A stretch of DNA of 64,000 nucleotides from Pseudoips prasinana (taxonomy: Eukaryota > Arthropoda > Insecta > Lepidoptera > Nolidae), in NCBI GenBank assembly GCA_951640165.1, contig OX621237.1, positions 1,550,001 to 1,614,000 on the forward strand, given 5' to 3'. Below are positions 50,093 to 61,085 of the stretch, one piece after another (position 1 is the first letter of the stretch; each line of letters begins with the position of its first letter). A program made the position numbers and the translations under genes. Under the pieces are notes generated by a model. It was not told where the DNA came from. It was given only the letters and a program-made list of their open reading frames with translations, and searched no databases.

Positions 50093-52304
50093 TTTAAATA
50101 TCAGTGAGTTGAAATAATCAATGTGAGTAAATCCAATATCAGTGTTTGAGTGAGACTACCAACTCAGCCAAGCCAATATAACCCAGTGAAACATACAACA
50201 TAACATCGAAATACTAAAATGCTTAATAAATGAAAACTATCAAGCCATCCAATTTAATAAAAAGATTATATTTCGGAAACTATATTTATTTCTCTAATAC
50301 TAGATTCATGAATTCGAAGTGCCTCAGCTCACGTAGAAGTATTCCTTTTAACGTGATTACACTTTCTTCCGCAACGTGTGTTTCTGTTTCGCCATAGGTA
50401 TCTGCGCTCTTAACCGCTTAAACTTTTGTTTTCCTTTTCCCAAGTCTTTATTTTTGTAGTGTGGCATTCCTTTGTGATACCAACTCAAAGTCTTTACGTC
50501 GAATACATGTTCTCTTGGCCAGTTTTTGAAACCTTCTGAAATGTGCTTAAGGTTTTTGTGTTTTTGAAGGTACTAGAGTTGATATACCTATAGATTTACT
50601 TAGAAATAGGCATGTAATGAGTAAAGGCGAATTAAGAACAAATTTAAATCAATAATTATTGCTGGATGACCAAATATAGAAAATGTAATAAATAATATTT
50701 ATTAGTTCCGGTTTTTGGAATGTTTATAGAGTTATTATAACAACGCAGCGTATGTAATTGATCATAACTGTATTATGTTAAATAAATTAAAAATAAGGAG
50801 AAATCTCGCCATTAAATTTTATTTTATAATTTAAATATTTAAAAAATATATAAATATGTATGTTGATTCTGTTTTGCAATTAAATTTAAAATGTACAAAG
50901 AGTAGAGGAAAACCTAGAAGCAGTCAATGGCATGTTAAGTAACATAAGAAAATTCTTAATATTTGGACGTATGAACTCTATTTAAACACCTTTCTTCTGT
51001 AGATTTACCAAAATAAAATTGTGAAAAAGGTTCAGCAGTTTCCAGTATAAGAGGGAGGCGGCAGGGAAGTATTACCTATTTGCTTCAATAACTTAAAAAC
51101 TATTTATCTTAAAATTAAACGAAATTATAGCTCAAGATCTTTCTTTTGATTTGTCTCGAGATATACAAAACGATGTATATTTTAATTTTTCAATTAACTG
51201 TGTATTTTTATTAACTTTTAAAATTCATTATTTATGTTACACATCTTTCTTTATACATGGCAAATTTCAACTCAATCAATCCAGTAGTTTCGGAGCAAAT
51301 TGGCAGTGACAGACGTCTCGATAGCTAGACATACGAGTGAACCTATAAAGGCTTTTCCTTTTGAAGCGGAACCCTCACCTAATAAATAATAGGCGCATAG
51401 AACTTTTGTCAAGTTATTCTACTAACTATTATCCCTATATTCCTCTTGGGCCTGAGATATCATGTTTCGACACAATAATTATCTTCCCTCTACCACACCA
51501 TATCTTACAACATCCACAACCATCTACAATTTTGTACCCAACGTTTTTTCCGTCAAATATATCAACAATTCGATTACCATAACCTTTTACAACGTACAAA
51601 AATCATCTCTATCATCGCAGAGAAGATGAAAACGATCCTACCCCGAATAAGTTGGGAGACTGACAGCATAACGATAATTCCTACTTTCTACGAATATATA
51701 CACAAAATTTGTTATGTATTGTGGTCTAAACAAAACACCAAATCAAAACGATACACTAATTTTATTTATTAAATGTATTTTAATTTTAAGGTTTTTTTAT
51801 TAATTATAAGCAATTGCAAGCTGTCACCGCTGCCTGTAGGCGCTTGCAACACCCGCAGTTTCAATTGCGGGTTGCCAACACTTTAGAAACTTATGTCTTA
51901 CTTCTTTAAAGAGTCCCATGGTATATTCTGTTGGAGAAAAAGCATCAAAGAGTCCAGATCACCGCCTTATCGTACGAAAATGTTTCTGTGGGAGGAAATT
52001 TTACTGAAACAGGGGAAAGGGATCCAGAAAATAAGTCTCCTACAATTGCAAGTGATGGTCGTTAAAATAAAATTATATTCCAAAATTAAATAGACGATAG
52101 AACACGTAAAAATTTAATAAATGTTTATTTCTCTTAGAATAAATAATATGTCAGATACATAAGTGTCTGACAGAATATTATGTGAACACAGTCTTATGTT
52201 TACAACGATATGAATAACCTGAAATTTTCCATAAATTCGTTAATAATTATCATTTTTCTGAAACCAGTATTTATTATTAACAAGTTTAATGGATAATAAT
52301 ACAT
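50093..52304. other. no gene recognised (2.2 kb)
   Basis: The longest stretch without recognised repeats. It is AT-rich, with frames up to 73 codons (51361-51582) and no motif. 51800-51870 holds an imperfect inverted pair around GCAATTGCAAGC / GCAACCCGCAATTG. Confidence 0.5.
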
Positions 52305-52530
52305 AAATAAATAATAAAAAAGGTTTTTATTCACGTAGACTTTAAAAAAGCGCTTGTAAATAGTCAGAACATGTTTGTAGTAATATAGTTGTATACATTA
52401 TTATTTCTAGTAACATAGATATTTAGGTACATATTGTATGAAAACATTTATAAAATTTATTTTAATAGCAATGATATTTAGCTAGCTCGTATCAAGTTAT
52501 TGTCAAGAAATTATGTTATGATAGAACTAT
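52305..52530 (-). mobile_element. LINE-4 3' tail
   Basis: The reverse of the LINE-4 tail, from the A-rich AAAAAAGGTTTTTATTCACG to AATTTCTTGACAATAACTTG. Confidence 0.7.
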
Positions 52531-53600
52531 TAATTCTCATTATTTGATTATAATTATAAACCTTAGATAATTTTTGTTGTAATCGGTTGTCAAATATATA
52601 GAAATGGAGAGTCGGTTATTTGAATGTTTTAAAAAAATACAGAAATAATAATATTATATTACACTTATAGTTAGAAACGAATACTTTACCAGCTTAATAA
52701 TGATTGTATCCATTAATTAGACAAAATCAAAATAAACGTCCGAAAGCTTTTGTTTTCTTACTCTCGATAATAATCTACAAAACAACCAACCAAACGTATC
52801 TCTGTGCTACAGATATTATTTTTAATCCTGCATGAAGATTATCTGTTCATAACTTAAGGCCTACTAAATTAACGCATGCAATATCAATTTTCGGTAACCA
52901 ATCACTTCCATCCTATACAATTCGGCACAATGAGAGAGACAATTCAACCGATATTATTGGTGCAGAGTCGTTTGTTCCTCGAGGCTGGCGATAAAGCGTT
53001 ATCCACGATCATTGCAGGGATCCTGTATATCTACAAGTTTCATTGCAAAAAGAAGCCGCCGGAGATAATAACTCATGTTTCGATAACTGTAAATTGTTTG
53101 ACGGTAAAGTTCGGTGTACGCACTATGCGGCAGAAAACCGCGCCGATTTTTTCTTACGTCGAGGTTCGGTAATCTTAAACGACCGGGAAATGAGATTATA
53201 TGCAAAACCAGCTTCATTTTCATACCGGGCGTATAACACCACCAACCTCCAGACTGCTGCTATTATAAAAAAGTTAACTAATCATCTCTAAGTCCTTAGA
53301 TTTTTAAGATGGTACGTTAGTGGAAATAAAGCAAGATATCAAATTACTTTGATACACAACACACCGTTACCCTCTCTAACAAAGAGCTAGTAATATCCCT
53401 ATAATTATCCTCTTCATCCTACCAAAATCGTAGACTCATGCAACCAATTTAACACACGTACAAAACAATGAGGTGTGACTCACAACTATGTACGCACGCG
53501 GAAGTCAAACCATAAAGGGAATCGCCAAGAAGATTGAAGATACATAGTACTGTTTTACCGAAGCTTTTAGATACTAATTAATAGATTATTATAATATATA
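52531..53600. other. single-copy-looking stretch with a CpG-rich core
   Basis: The core 52870-53250 is richer in G, C and CpG than its surroundings (CGGCGATAAAGCG-like and AACCGCGCCGATTTTTTC segments). It shows overlapping frames of 74-98 codons in several phases, none with a motif. It shares no block with repeats elsewhere in the window. It may be a regulatory or conserved non-coding element, or a decayed exon. Confidence 0.4.
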
Positions 53601-53845
53601 CGGTCACCGTAGCCTAGTTGGTAGTGCTCCTGCCTACGAAGCTGTTGGTCCTGGGTTCGAATCCCGGTAAGTGCAAATATTTGTGTGATAAGCACGAATA
53701 TTTTTTTCTGAGTCATGGATGTTTTCTATATATTTAAGTATCTATCTATCTATATAAGTATGTATATCGTCACCTGGTACCCATAGTACAAGCTTTGCTT
53801 AGTTTGGGGCTAGGATGATCTGTGTGACATTGTCCCTAGATGTTA
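53601..53845 (+). mobile_element. SINE-A copy
   Basis: Complete head CGGTCACCGTAGCCTAGTTGG, B-box GGTTCGAATCC, and the body to TTGTCCCTAGATGTTA. No long tail. Confidence 0.85.
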
Positions 53846-54003
53846 ATATGAGAAACTTCTCCTTTTCCTTGGAAAAAACAAAAGTATTCCCAATGGGAAC
53901 ACAGTACCAAAATATTTACTAAGTATAAGAATGAACAGTGAGTAACTCATTATATACTCAAATACTAGTAATACATACATTGTAATACTATTACTACTAC
54001 TAG

Positions 54004-54290
54004 TATTGCCGCCACGTGCAAGCAGCTCGGGGAAGACGGCGATCTGTTTGCGGCGCATTCAGCAGGAATCGTAAATTCGGGAGGGCAATCTACAGCCTTC
54101 CCAGGCAACCTGGGACATGATTCTAAAACAGGGCACCGGATCAATGTACCCGAGTTCCCGAGACTCCTCCCATCAGTCGCCAGAAAAATTCACGGCAGGT
54201 TTAGTCAGTGCGAGTCTGACATACCCACCCGTAGACATTTTTAGCGGGAGGCAAGCATAGGCATTTCCTCTGCCTCTGCCAAAAAAAGGT
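54004..54290 (+). repeat. repeat X copy, longest
   Basis: GAAGACGGCGATCTGTTTGC, GGAGGGCAATCTACAGCC, GGTTTAGTCAGTGCGAGTCT and TCCTCTGCCTCTGCC, then an A-run. It links the left part seen at 34870 with the right part seen at 39052. Confidence 0.6.
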
Positions 54291-54850
54291 GTGGTATGAA
54301 GTCTGGCGGTTTTGCTGAAAGCTCGTAGATTTAAACACAATCTACATAAAAATAAGAAAAAACACGAGTTTTAGTAAATACAATGTCATCGAGTCAAGTT
54401 AGTAGTATCCAGTTATTCTAAATCAAATCTCCATTGTTTACTTGTAGCTTCAAGGGAACCACTAATTGATTTCCGCGAGGTGTTACCCCTGTTGGCCCTT
54501 TTCATTTATCCCATTACATTCAAGGGTCATGGATAGTTAATAAATCGTTTGCCGACAACGTGTGATGTATTTACGACAGGAGCTGTTAAATCGTTAGCTT
54601 GATTGAGACGTTGTGTTTGAAAGAGCGTCTATAGTATGCTTTTGCAGAAATTATTCAACCACTCTGACAATATCAATTGTATAAATATAGCAAATTGTAT
54701 TTGTAATATTATACTTAAACATGATAACCTACTACGAAACGACATTTTTTTAAACTATGGTATTAATGATAACCTAATTAATTAAACTAACGATTATTGA
54801 AATCGCAGTTCTAATCTCAAAATTTAATAAAACTAGCTTGATTTGATTTA
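54291..54850. other. no gene recognised
   Basis: AT-rich; nothing supported. Confidence 0.4.
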
Positions 54851-54852
54851 AT

Positions 54853-54955
54853 TAATCGAGGCAAAAGAGGTGTACAAATATCGACAAATGGAAATCCGTG
54901 GTCTCTGCCTACCCCTCTGGGAGACAGGCGTGAGCCTACGTATGTTTGTATGTAT
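54853..54955 (+). pseudogene. LINE-5 C-terminal tail, decayed
   Basis: AAAGAGGTGTACAAATATCG, then CTGCCTACCCCTCTGGGAGA and TATGTTTGTATGTATG. A one-base deletion breaks the frame readable at 22090. Confidence 0.6.
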
Positions 54956-55461
54956 GATTTGATTTCATTTGACTTCCAAGTGATATGGATGAAATTACTT
55001 CTTCCGGCGAGAGGATCTATGACGGATCGTGGTAGCAGGTGTAAGTTTGGACAACTCCTTAGAACACCTTTCGTTATAAATGCAGTAGTTTTAACTTTGA
55101 TATTTAAACTATAATTTTGATTTGACTAAATATTTATTTAAACAGGTATCAATCCATAATTTTAAAATCATGAATAAAACATGCACAATGTGAAAGTTTC
55201 CTTGGACTTAATTATGGCTTTCCTATATTAATATAGTACGTTTGTTTTATGGACATTTAAAGTACGGCTGTAACTATGAATGTTCGTATATAATTATTAT
55301 ATTTGTAGGTACCTATATTTTATTTTCAATATCACGAAATGATTTACCTATAACATAATATAACATAAATGAAAATGCAAGGGCATAAAAATAATTGTAA
55401 GTGTGTAATATCTTTACTTGTATTTACTAACATTAATTTGAAGTTAAAATTTGTTACTTAC
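54956..55461. other. no gene recognised
   Basis: AT-rich; nothing supported. Confidence 0.4.
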
Positions 55462-55790
55462 TTACAGTTGGACCAGAACAGACAACAGATATCAGAAAGA
55501 TAGCTGGAACAACATGGCAAAGAAAAGCCACGAACAGGGACATATGGAAAATTTTAGGGGAGGCCTATGCAAAACGGCAATCTGATAATACTGTTACCGA
55601 TGTCTAATATTAGAAGTATTAGATAAAAAAATATTATTAAAAGTGAAAAAGAATTGGGTATATTAGAATAGGTATGAATTATATTGTAAAACTATATATA
55701 ATAAGTTAGAATGAAATATATGTAATGCCACTTCATTATCATCAATGACAACTATTATCAGTAATAAAGGCTATTTTGATTTTAAACAGT
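55462..55790 (+). pseudogene. RTE-like LINE C-terminal tail
   Basis: The frame reads TDIRKIAGTTWQRKATNRDI and WKILGEAYAKRQS, then about 15 residues and a stop. It matches the tail layout of the other RTE-like copies (DDL.. VAG..W.. A.DR..W..LGEA). About 185 bp of AT-rich 3' untranslated sequence ends near AGTAATAAAGGC, a plausible polyadenylation signal. Confidence 0.7.
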
Positions 55791-56332
55791 TGGACCTTGT
55801 TGCCCTTTAATAAATAAATTTTTATTATAGTTACATTTTTGAACTCCGTCGAAACGTTCAGTCGGTTAATATTTTCAGACCAGTGCGTATAAGAAAGTAT
55901 GAAGGAAGCGCAGATATGGCGAAGAGGAGCACGTACTATTCCCTCGAGTACCACCAACAAGTCGGCGGCCAGTTTATGGAACCGAGGCTGACAACTTCCA
56001 ACTTATTTAATGTCCATCACTCAGGCTGAGGATTTCTTTTTCGATAAGCTTTTATTTAACTCGCAATATTTGATTGTTCGAGTAATATCTACTGAATTCT
56101 AAACTGATTTGACTGGAGTAAAGAAAAAGAAAAACTTGGCATGCAATACAATATCGTATGATATGGAGAGGCTGATATTGGAATTAATTTATTATTGGTA
56201 ATTTATAATAATTATAATTGTTCTATAATTATTAAACGACGCAATCTATATATTTTTTTCATATTAAGCCTTGACAAGTTATCTGTTAAAAATAGTCGAT
56301 TGATATTCTCATATATTAAAAAAGAATCTATT
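55791..56332. other. no gene recognised
   Basis: Frames of about 72 codons at each end have no motif. Confidence 0.4.
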
Positions 56333-56472
56333 GTGGCGCAACGGTTAAGATGGCCACTATATGTCGTCAATTCGATGATTCCCGCGCAGTATAACTATTT
56401 TTATGACCCATAAATATTTGTTCCAAGTCTGGATGTACATAGTGTCCGCCAATTATATGTTTCTAAAGTACC
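56333..56472 (+). mobile_element. SINE-D copy, diverged head
   Basis: TGGCGCAACGGTTAAGATGG, a degenerate B-box ATTCGATGATTCC, and the body TGACCCATAAATATTTGTT, GTCTGGATGTACATAGTGTC and ATATGTTTCTAAAGTACCCC. It is joined directly to a LINE tail at 56473. Confidence 0.65.
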
Positions 56473-56640
56473 CCAAGACGCAGCGTGGGCAGGCCCCCTA
56501 CAAGATGGACCGATGATCTTGTGAGGGTCGCTGGATGCGGATAGCGCAAGACCGGCAATTGTGGAGACCTTTGAGGGAGGCCTTTGTCCAGCAGTTGGCA
56601 TCTTTCAGCTGATATGATGATGATGATGATGATGATGAAA
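56473..56640 (+). pseudogene. RTE-like LINE C-terminal tail
   Basis: CGCAGCGTGGGCAGGCCCCC, ATGATCTTGTGAGGGTCGCT, GATAGCGCAAGACCGGCAAT, AGGCCTTTGTCCAGCAGTTG, then six ATG triplets. A short deletion in the RVAGNRW region breaks the frame. Confidence 0.78.
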
Positions 56641-57094
56641 TTACCCCAAGAGAGATTTATATGACAAGCGAGCATTGCCTTAAAAAATGCGTCTTCTATC
56701 TTCGAATATTTTAGCTCCACTAAAGGTCTTTTAAAGGCGACTATATGTATACATTATAATGCTCATAGAAGTATTCGCCCTTCAAAGACCTTCAGTCTTT
56801 AGCCTTTATGAAACAATCGCCACATCAAAGCTTTGTTGACGTCTCATTGGATTAAGAGCCCTTACAACAAAACAACTTAAATCTTTGATTTCCAACTAAA
56901 AGAAATTCGATCAACCGATAATTCAGTTCAAATTTGAGTCCTGTAGAGATGAAAACAAAATCCTATATTTAACTAACCTAACATGGTCACTTAGACTTGA
57001 AAACTAAATAGTAAAAAACAACGAGTTTGTAGCATCGAAATATTTGAGTAATTAATCATTTTTACGAATTCTTTGAATTTTATTCACTACATAA
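56641..57094. other. no gene recognised
   Basis: AT-rich; nothing supported. Confidence 0.4.
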
Positions 57095-57535
57095 TCCTAC
57101 TAATATTAAAAATTGACGGGCCTGTTGGCGTGGTTGGTAGAGACCCTGCCTTTCACGCCGGAGGTCGTGGGTTCGATTCCCACCCGGGACAGATATTTGT
57201 GTGCATGAACATGTCTGTTTGTCCTGAGTCTGGGTGTAAATTATAAATTATCTATATAAGTATGTATTTACAAAAGAAAAATAGTATATGTAGTATATCA
57301 GTTATCTGGTTTCCATAGTACAAGCTCTGCTTAGTTTGGGATCAGATGGCCGTGTGGGAATAATGTCCCAGGAATGTCTCAGGATATTATTATTAAATGC
57401 GAAAATTGGTGACTGTGGACGTTTGTCACTCTTTCACACAAAAACTAAGTGACGGATTTAGTTGAAACTTTTTACTAATATAGTACAATTGTATGATTAT
57501 AAAGTTTAACTCTGGTGAATGCAGGGCACGGCTAG
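57095..57535 (+). mobile_element. Helitron-2 copy split by SINE-B
   Basis: 5' end TCCTACTAATATTAAAAA at 57095. After the SINE it continues AAATGCGAAAATTGGTGACT.. and ends GAATGCAGGGCACGG, CTAG. The terminal hairpin is degraded. Confidence 0.7.
57115..57393 (+). mobile_element. SINE-B copy inside Helitron-2
   Basis: Head GACGGGCCTGTTGGCGTGG, perfect B-box GGTTCGATTCC and full body. Near the 3' end CCCAGGAATGTCTCAGGATA shows a 10-bp duplication. Confidence 0.85.
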
Positions 57536-57878
57536 TAATTTACAAAATTTAACGTGGGAGAAACCGCGGGGCTTCCTCTAGTATATCACACAAATATTAT
57601 AAAGGCGAAAGTTTGTGAGTGTGTGCGTATGTGAGTGTGTATGTTTGTTACTTCTTCACGTCTAAACGGCTGGAGCGATATTAATAAAATTTGGTATGGC
57701 GATAGCTGACACCCTGGATTAACACATAAGCTATAATTTATAAAAATTAACGTGTGTAAAACCGCGGCGCACAGCTAGTATAGTATAATTGTATTATTAT
57801 AAAGTTAAACGCGGGTGAATGCGGTGCACGGCTAGTAATTTACAAAATTTAACGCGGGTTTCCGTGGGGCTCAGCTAG
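57536..57878 (+). mobile_element. cluster of Helitron ends
   Basis: After the CTAG at 57532-57535 come further Helitron-type 3' ends at 57581, 57778, 57835 and 57878, each with an AACG(T/C)GGG..CCGCGG-like or related stem and CTAG. One complete 193-bp Helitron-2 lies between (57586-57778, 5' TCACACAAATATTATAAAG). The 105 bp before it and the 105 bp after it are copies of each other. Confidence 0.7.
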
Positions 57879-58099
57879 TATATGATAAATATAAGCCAAT
57901 ATTTTGCAGTTTTATTGCAGTGATCGGTCTAATCTGAAAATGAACGCAGCTATGGTGTTGAAACGTTCTGGCACCAAATGATGCGAAAGCGTGAAACCAT
58001 TCATATTTACTTTTGACAATCGCAAGTCTACCTATAAGCAGCGGGGAATCCCTTATCCTAAACTCTTTAACACGCTTTTATTAGCTTCATATATATATT

Positions 58100-58345
58100 T
58101 AGTTAGTAGTTGCTGTGTGGTGACGGCATAGAATATCATCACCCCATCTCATCCCGTGGGGAGCGCAGAAATCGTCCGAGGAATACCTACCAGAGAACAG
58201 GCAGTGGCGTTTTTCTGTGAATTATGACCATCAAACTGCAATCGCCAATCCGTCTGCCAAGCGTGGCGATTATGGCATATCCCCCCATTCTTTGGTGGCT
58301 TTAGTCCAGCAGTGGACGTACTTTGGCTGACATGATGATGATATG
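58100..58345 (+). mobile_element. SINE-R copy
   Basis: GCTGTGTGGTGACGGCATAG, ATCACCCCATCTCATCCCGT, CCAAGCGTGGCGATTATGGC, then GTCCAGCAGTGGACGTACTT and GGCTGACATGATGATGAT. Full length, about 245 bp. Confidence 0.78.
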
Positions 58346-58693
58346 TTAGTATATTGATCTGTAACGGAAACTTTGATAATGATTTTGATTTTTTTTATTG
58401 GGTCCCTCAATTATTTGGATTTATAATTGGACCCGGTAGGTGGCGCTGCGATGTGATTGCGATTTCGGGTTTTATTTCTATAGTTATGGTAGTAAAACGT
58501 TTGTCGGGACAGCTAGTTATAATATAAATCGTTATAGTTTCATAAAATTGTCAATTCAAAATGAGGAATCATTACCTAATGGAATCATTTATTTTGAAGT
58601 ACTTAATTACAATGTGAACTATAAAAGTCGTTCATATAATGATGTGTAGATAATCGAAACTCATTTTATTATAAGTAAAAACATCAAATAACT
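58346..58693. other. no gene recognised
   Basis: A 69-codon frame (58440-58649) has no motif. Confidence 0.4.
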
Positions 58694-59039
58694 GTGCGTT
58701 TTTACGTTTAATCCAAAATATAAAATAGAATAGTTCGACCGGCAAAAACTAAAATTATAATTTAATTTAACAAAACTTAAACACAATAAGTACACTCTAT
58801 TTAATTAATTTCTAAAGCTAAACTTACCAGTTTTTATGCACACTTTTGTAGGAAGGAGTATCGAAAGTGCGTTTTTACGTTTAATCCAAAATATAAAATA
58901 GAATAGTTCGACCGGCAAAAACTAAAATTATAATTTAATTTAACAAAACTTAAACACAATAAGTACACTCTATTTAATTAATTTCTAAAGCTAAACTTAC
59001 CAGTTTTTATGCACACTTTTGTAGGAAGGAGTATCGAAA
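58694..59039. repeat. perfect 173-bp tandem duplication
   Basis: 58694-58866 and 58867-59039 are identical by eye. Each unit starts GTGCGTTTTTACGTTTAATC and ends GGAAGGAGTATCGAAA. On the minus strand each has AAACTGGTAAGTTTAG, a consensus-like 5' splice site. No coding frame is seen. Confidence 0.9.
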
Positions 59040-59213
59040 GTTAACACATTTACTTGTCTCAGATCAAAACGATAATGCCCTGATGCTCACGCAACGACGC
59101 ACTCAGTCGTAATAGCAACGCCATTACTTCAACAAAGTGATTTTCATACTATTGTCTATTTCAAAATATTTAATATTTTAATAGCTATAAGTTATATTAT
59201 TAATCTCCAGGTA

Positions 59214-59348
59214 CAAACGCCAGCACATCGATCAACCCTAATCTGTTAAATTAATTTTATAGATTTTCAACTTTATCACGAAAGCATAGGGTTCACTTTC
59301 AATTGGGGAAAATTGACAAATTGGGGTAGCTTGATTTGCTCGCGTCTG
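59214..59348. mobile_element. MITE-P copy
   Basis: CAAACGCCAGCACATCGATC at the left, the inverse GTAGCTTGATTTGCTCGCGTCTG at the right, TA on both sides. The middle is in the opposite orientation to the copy at 42384. Confidence 0.78.
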
Positions 59349-59430
59349 TACTTTTAGAATTGAAACTGCGAGCTGTACTGGCACATCAATTGTCTGTGAG
59401 CTCTTTTACTTGGCTCCATCAGAAGACCAG

Positions 59431-59492
59431 CTCTGCAACAGTTAATGTAGCAGCTAGTGTCAGCACTAGCTGAAACATTAACTGTTGCAGAG
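59431..59492. repeat. 29-bp hairpin
   Basis: CTCTGCAACAGTTAATGTAG.. against its inverse, with a two-base internal mismatch and a 4-base loop. Very stable; see findings. Confidence 0.7.
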
Positions 59493-59587
59493 AGATTGTA
59501 TTTGACCAATTCAGACTCTCACAGATAATTTTAACGCGTCACATTCTTCAACCAGTAAGATCTTGTATATAGCGTATATATACGGAG

Positions 59588-59832
59588 ACTGGACGTGTGG
59601 CTCAGCGGCTAAGATAGTCGCCTCGCCGCTTCGTGTCGCGGGTTCGAGTCCCGCACCGTTCAACTATTTGTGTGACCCATAAATATTTGTTATGAGTCTG
59701 GATGTAATTTGTGTCCGTCTATTATATGTTTATAAAGTACCCCGCGACACAGGGATTAGATTTCCTAGTGCGGGCGATATCATTTTAAGAAAAATAAATT
59801 ATCTGTGCTAGTCTACTGAATAAATGTATTTT
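59588..59832 (+). mobile_element. SINE-D, best copy
   Basis: The head has canonical pol III boxes: TGGCTCAGCGG (A) and GGTTCGAGTCC (B), with the right spacing, and the first 72 bases look like a slightly altered tRNA. The body TGACCCATAAATATTTGTT, GTCTGGATGTAATTTGTGTC and ATATGTTTATAAAGTACCCC is shared with 56333. The sequence beyond the head shows it is a SINE, not a tRNA gene. Confidence 0.75.
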
Positions 59833-60147
59833 CTTCTTCTTTATTTTTAACTAATTTCCCGGAACGTCTTTAAGAAATTATAAAAAACAGAAGCATTATT
59901 AAAGAGGCTTAGCTTGAACTCGTTAAGCCACTTAACTAGTAGGTTAGCATTTTTCAATAGACGAAGGAATATTGATTATTGACTTATTTGCGTACGACGG
60001 TTTCCTGGCGTATAGTTTAAGTTATAAATAAAAAAATAAAAATAAAAAGCCTTTTTATTTGCTCCTATGAACTAAGTAACATTTTGTTTAGTGGATTAGT
60101 AATTTTAGTGATTATAATGAAATAAAGTAATTTTTGTTAGTATTTAT
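59833..60147. other. no gene recognised
   Basis: AT-rich, with an A-rich run at about 60025-60055. Confidence 0.4.
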
Positions 60148-60549
60148 TAGTTAAGGTAATATTTATTTGATGTCTTCCATAGGAACCCCCGTGCGGGTGA
60201 AGGCCTCCTCCAGATTGTGCCATTTATCCCTATCTTGTGCCAAACCGAGCCAGTGTTTTCTTGCGGTCTCGCGTATATCATCTGACCAGCGTTTGAGCGG
60301 ACGACCTTGCTTGCGCTTTCCACTTCCTGGTCCTTTCCACTCTGTGACCACTTTTGTCCAACGCCCATCCTCAAGTCTCGCTACATGACCGGCCCACTTC
60401 CATTTTAGTCTTCTAATATGTTGTATAGCATCTCTAACTTTGGTACCTTACCGAATTTCATCATTTCTGACCCTGTCTTTAAGTTTTATCCCTAGGAGAC
60501 TTCTCTCCATCGCTCTTTGGCATACCGACAGTCTATTTGCGTTCATAGT
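60148..60549 (-). pseudogene. RTE-like LINE reverse transcriptase C-terminal tail
   Basis: The minus strand reads CQRAMERSLLGIKLKDRVRN, then a TAA stop after DEIR, then RRLKWKWAGHVARLEDGRW, GRPLKRWSDDIRETARKHWL and DRDKWHNLEEAFTRTG before the terminal stop. Apart from the one stop the frame is open over about 130 codons. The pattern is that of the RTE-like tail at 7418, but the sequence is a distinct subfamily (with 21690). Confidence 0.85.
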
Positions 60550-60599
60550 TTAAGTTATAGCTATTTAAATAGAGGAAACTAATTTTTCATGGTATTCTA

Positions 60600-60695
60600 T
60601 TGATCCTGTCACATAAATATGTTGGGACAAGTAGCACACTGCCATCTGGTCCCAAACTATACAACTGATACACATACTTATTATAAGTACACAAT
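60600..60695 (-). mobile_element. SINE-B remnant
   Basis: TGTTGGGACAAGTAGCACAC, GCCATCTGGTCCCAAACTA and CTGATACACATACTTATTAT are a decayed reverse SINE-B 3' half. Confidence 0.4.
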
Positions 60696-60699
60696 ACAA

Positions 60700-61020
60700 T
60701 ACTCTTTATTGTACACCAAATAAATAACAAAATAGAACATTAATAGTAGTATGATAATGTGCAAAGGGCGGTCTTATCGCTAGCTGCGATTTCTTACAGA
60801 CAACCTTAAGATGGACAACAGTTGTATAAAATGAAAAACGGGTAAAAGGTGTAGCAAGTTTGGTAAAAGGAGGAAGATTAAAGAAACAGAAAGAGTAGGT
60901 ATCAAGTATTAAGTAGGAGTTTGTAGGTGAATATATAATTAACAAAAATACTATGTATACATAATTTATATGTAAGGCATGCAATATATATCTACTAAAT
61001 AAAATAAATAGATACAATAA
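60700..61020 (-). mobile_element. LINE-2-type 3' untranslated part
   Basis: The reverse of GGTTGTCTGTAAGAAATCGC, GCGATAAGACCGCCCTTTGC and GTACAATAAAGAG. It matches the 3' untranslated part of the LINE-2 copy at 16817-17207. The 103-codon frame over it is a chance frame. Confidence 0.65.
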
Positions 61021-61039
61021 ATAATATTAAAGATAAAAA

Positions 61040-61085
61040 GATTATTTCCGGGTAGGAATCAAACCCATGACCTGTGGCTTAGTAT
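61040..61085 (-). mobile_element. SINE-B head fragment
   Basis: TCCGGGTAGGAATCAAACCC, ATGACCTGTGGC is a reverse B-box region. Confidence 0.35.

Noticed and set aside
51361..51582. 73-codon frame rich in Pro, Ile and Ser
   Set aside because: Typical of a chance frame in AT-rich DNA; no domain or neighbour supports it.
52876..53291. three overlapping frames of 74-98 codons as a gene
   Set aside because: They overlap in different phases and strands without motifs. The stretch is reported only as a CpG-rich element.
59588..59660. functional tRNA gene
   Set aside because: The A and B boxes are canonical, but the sequence continues into a SINE body shared with 56333-56472. The same reasoning applies to the SINE-A, SINE-B and SINE-C heads.
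60706..61017. 103-codon minus-strand hydrophobic frame (membrane protein-like)
   Set aside because: It lies in the 3' untranslated part of a LINE-2-type element; the hydrophobicity comes from T-rich codons.
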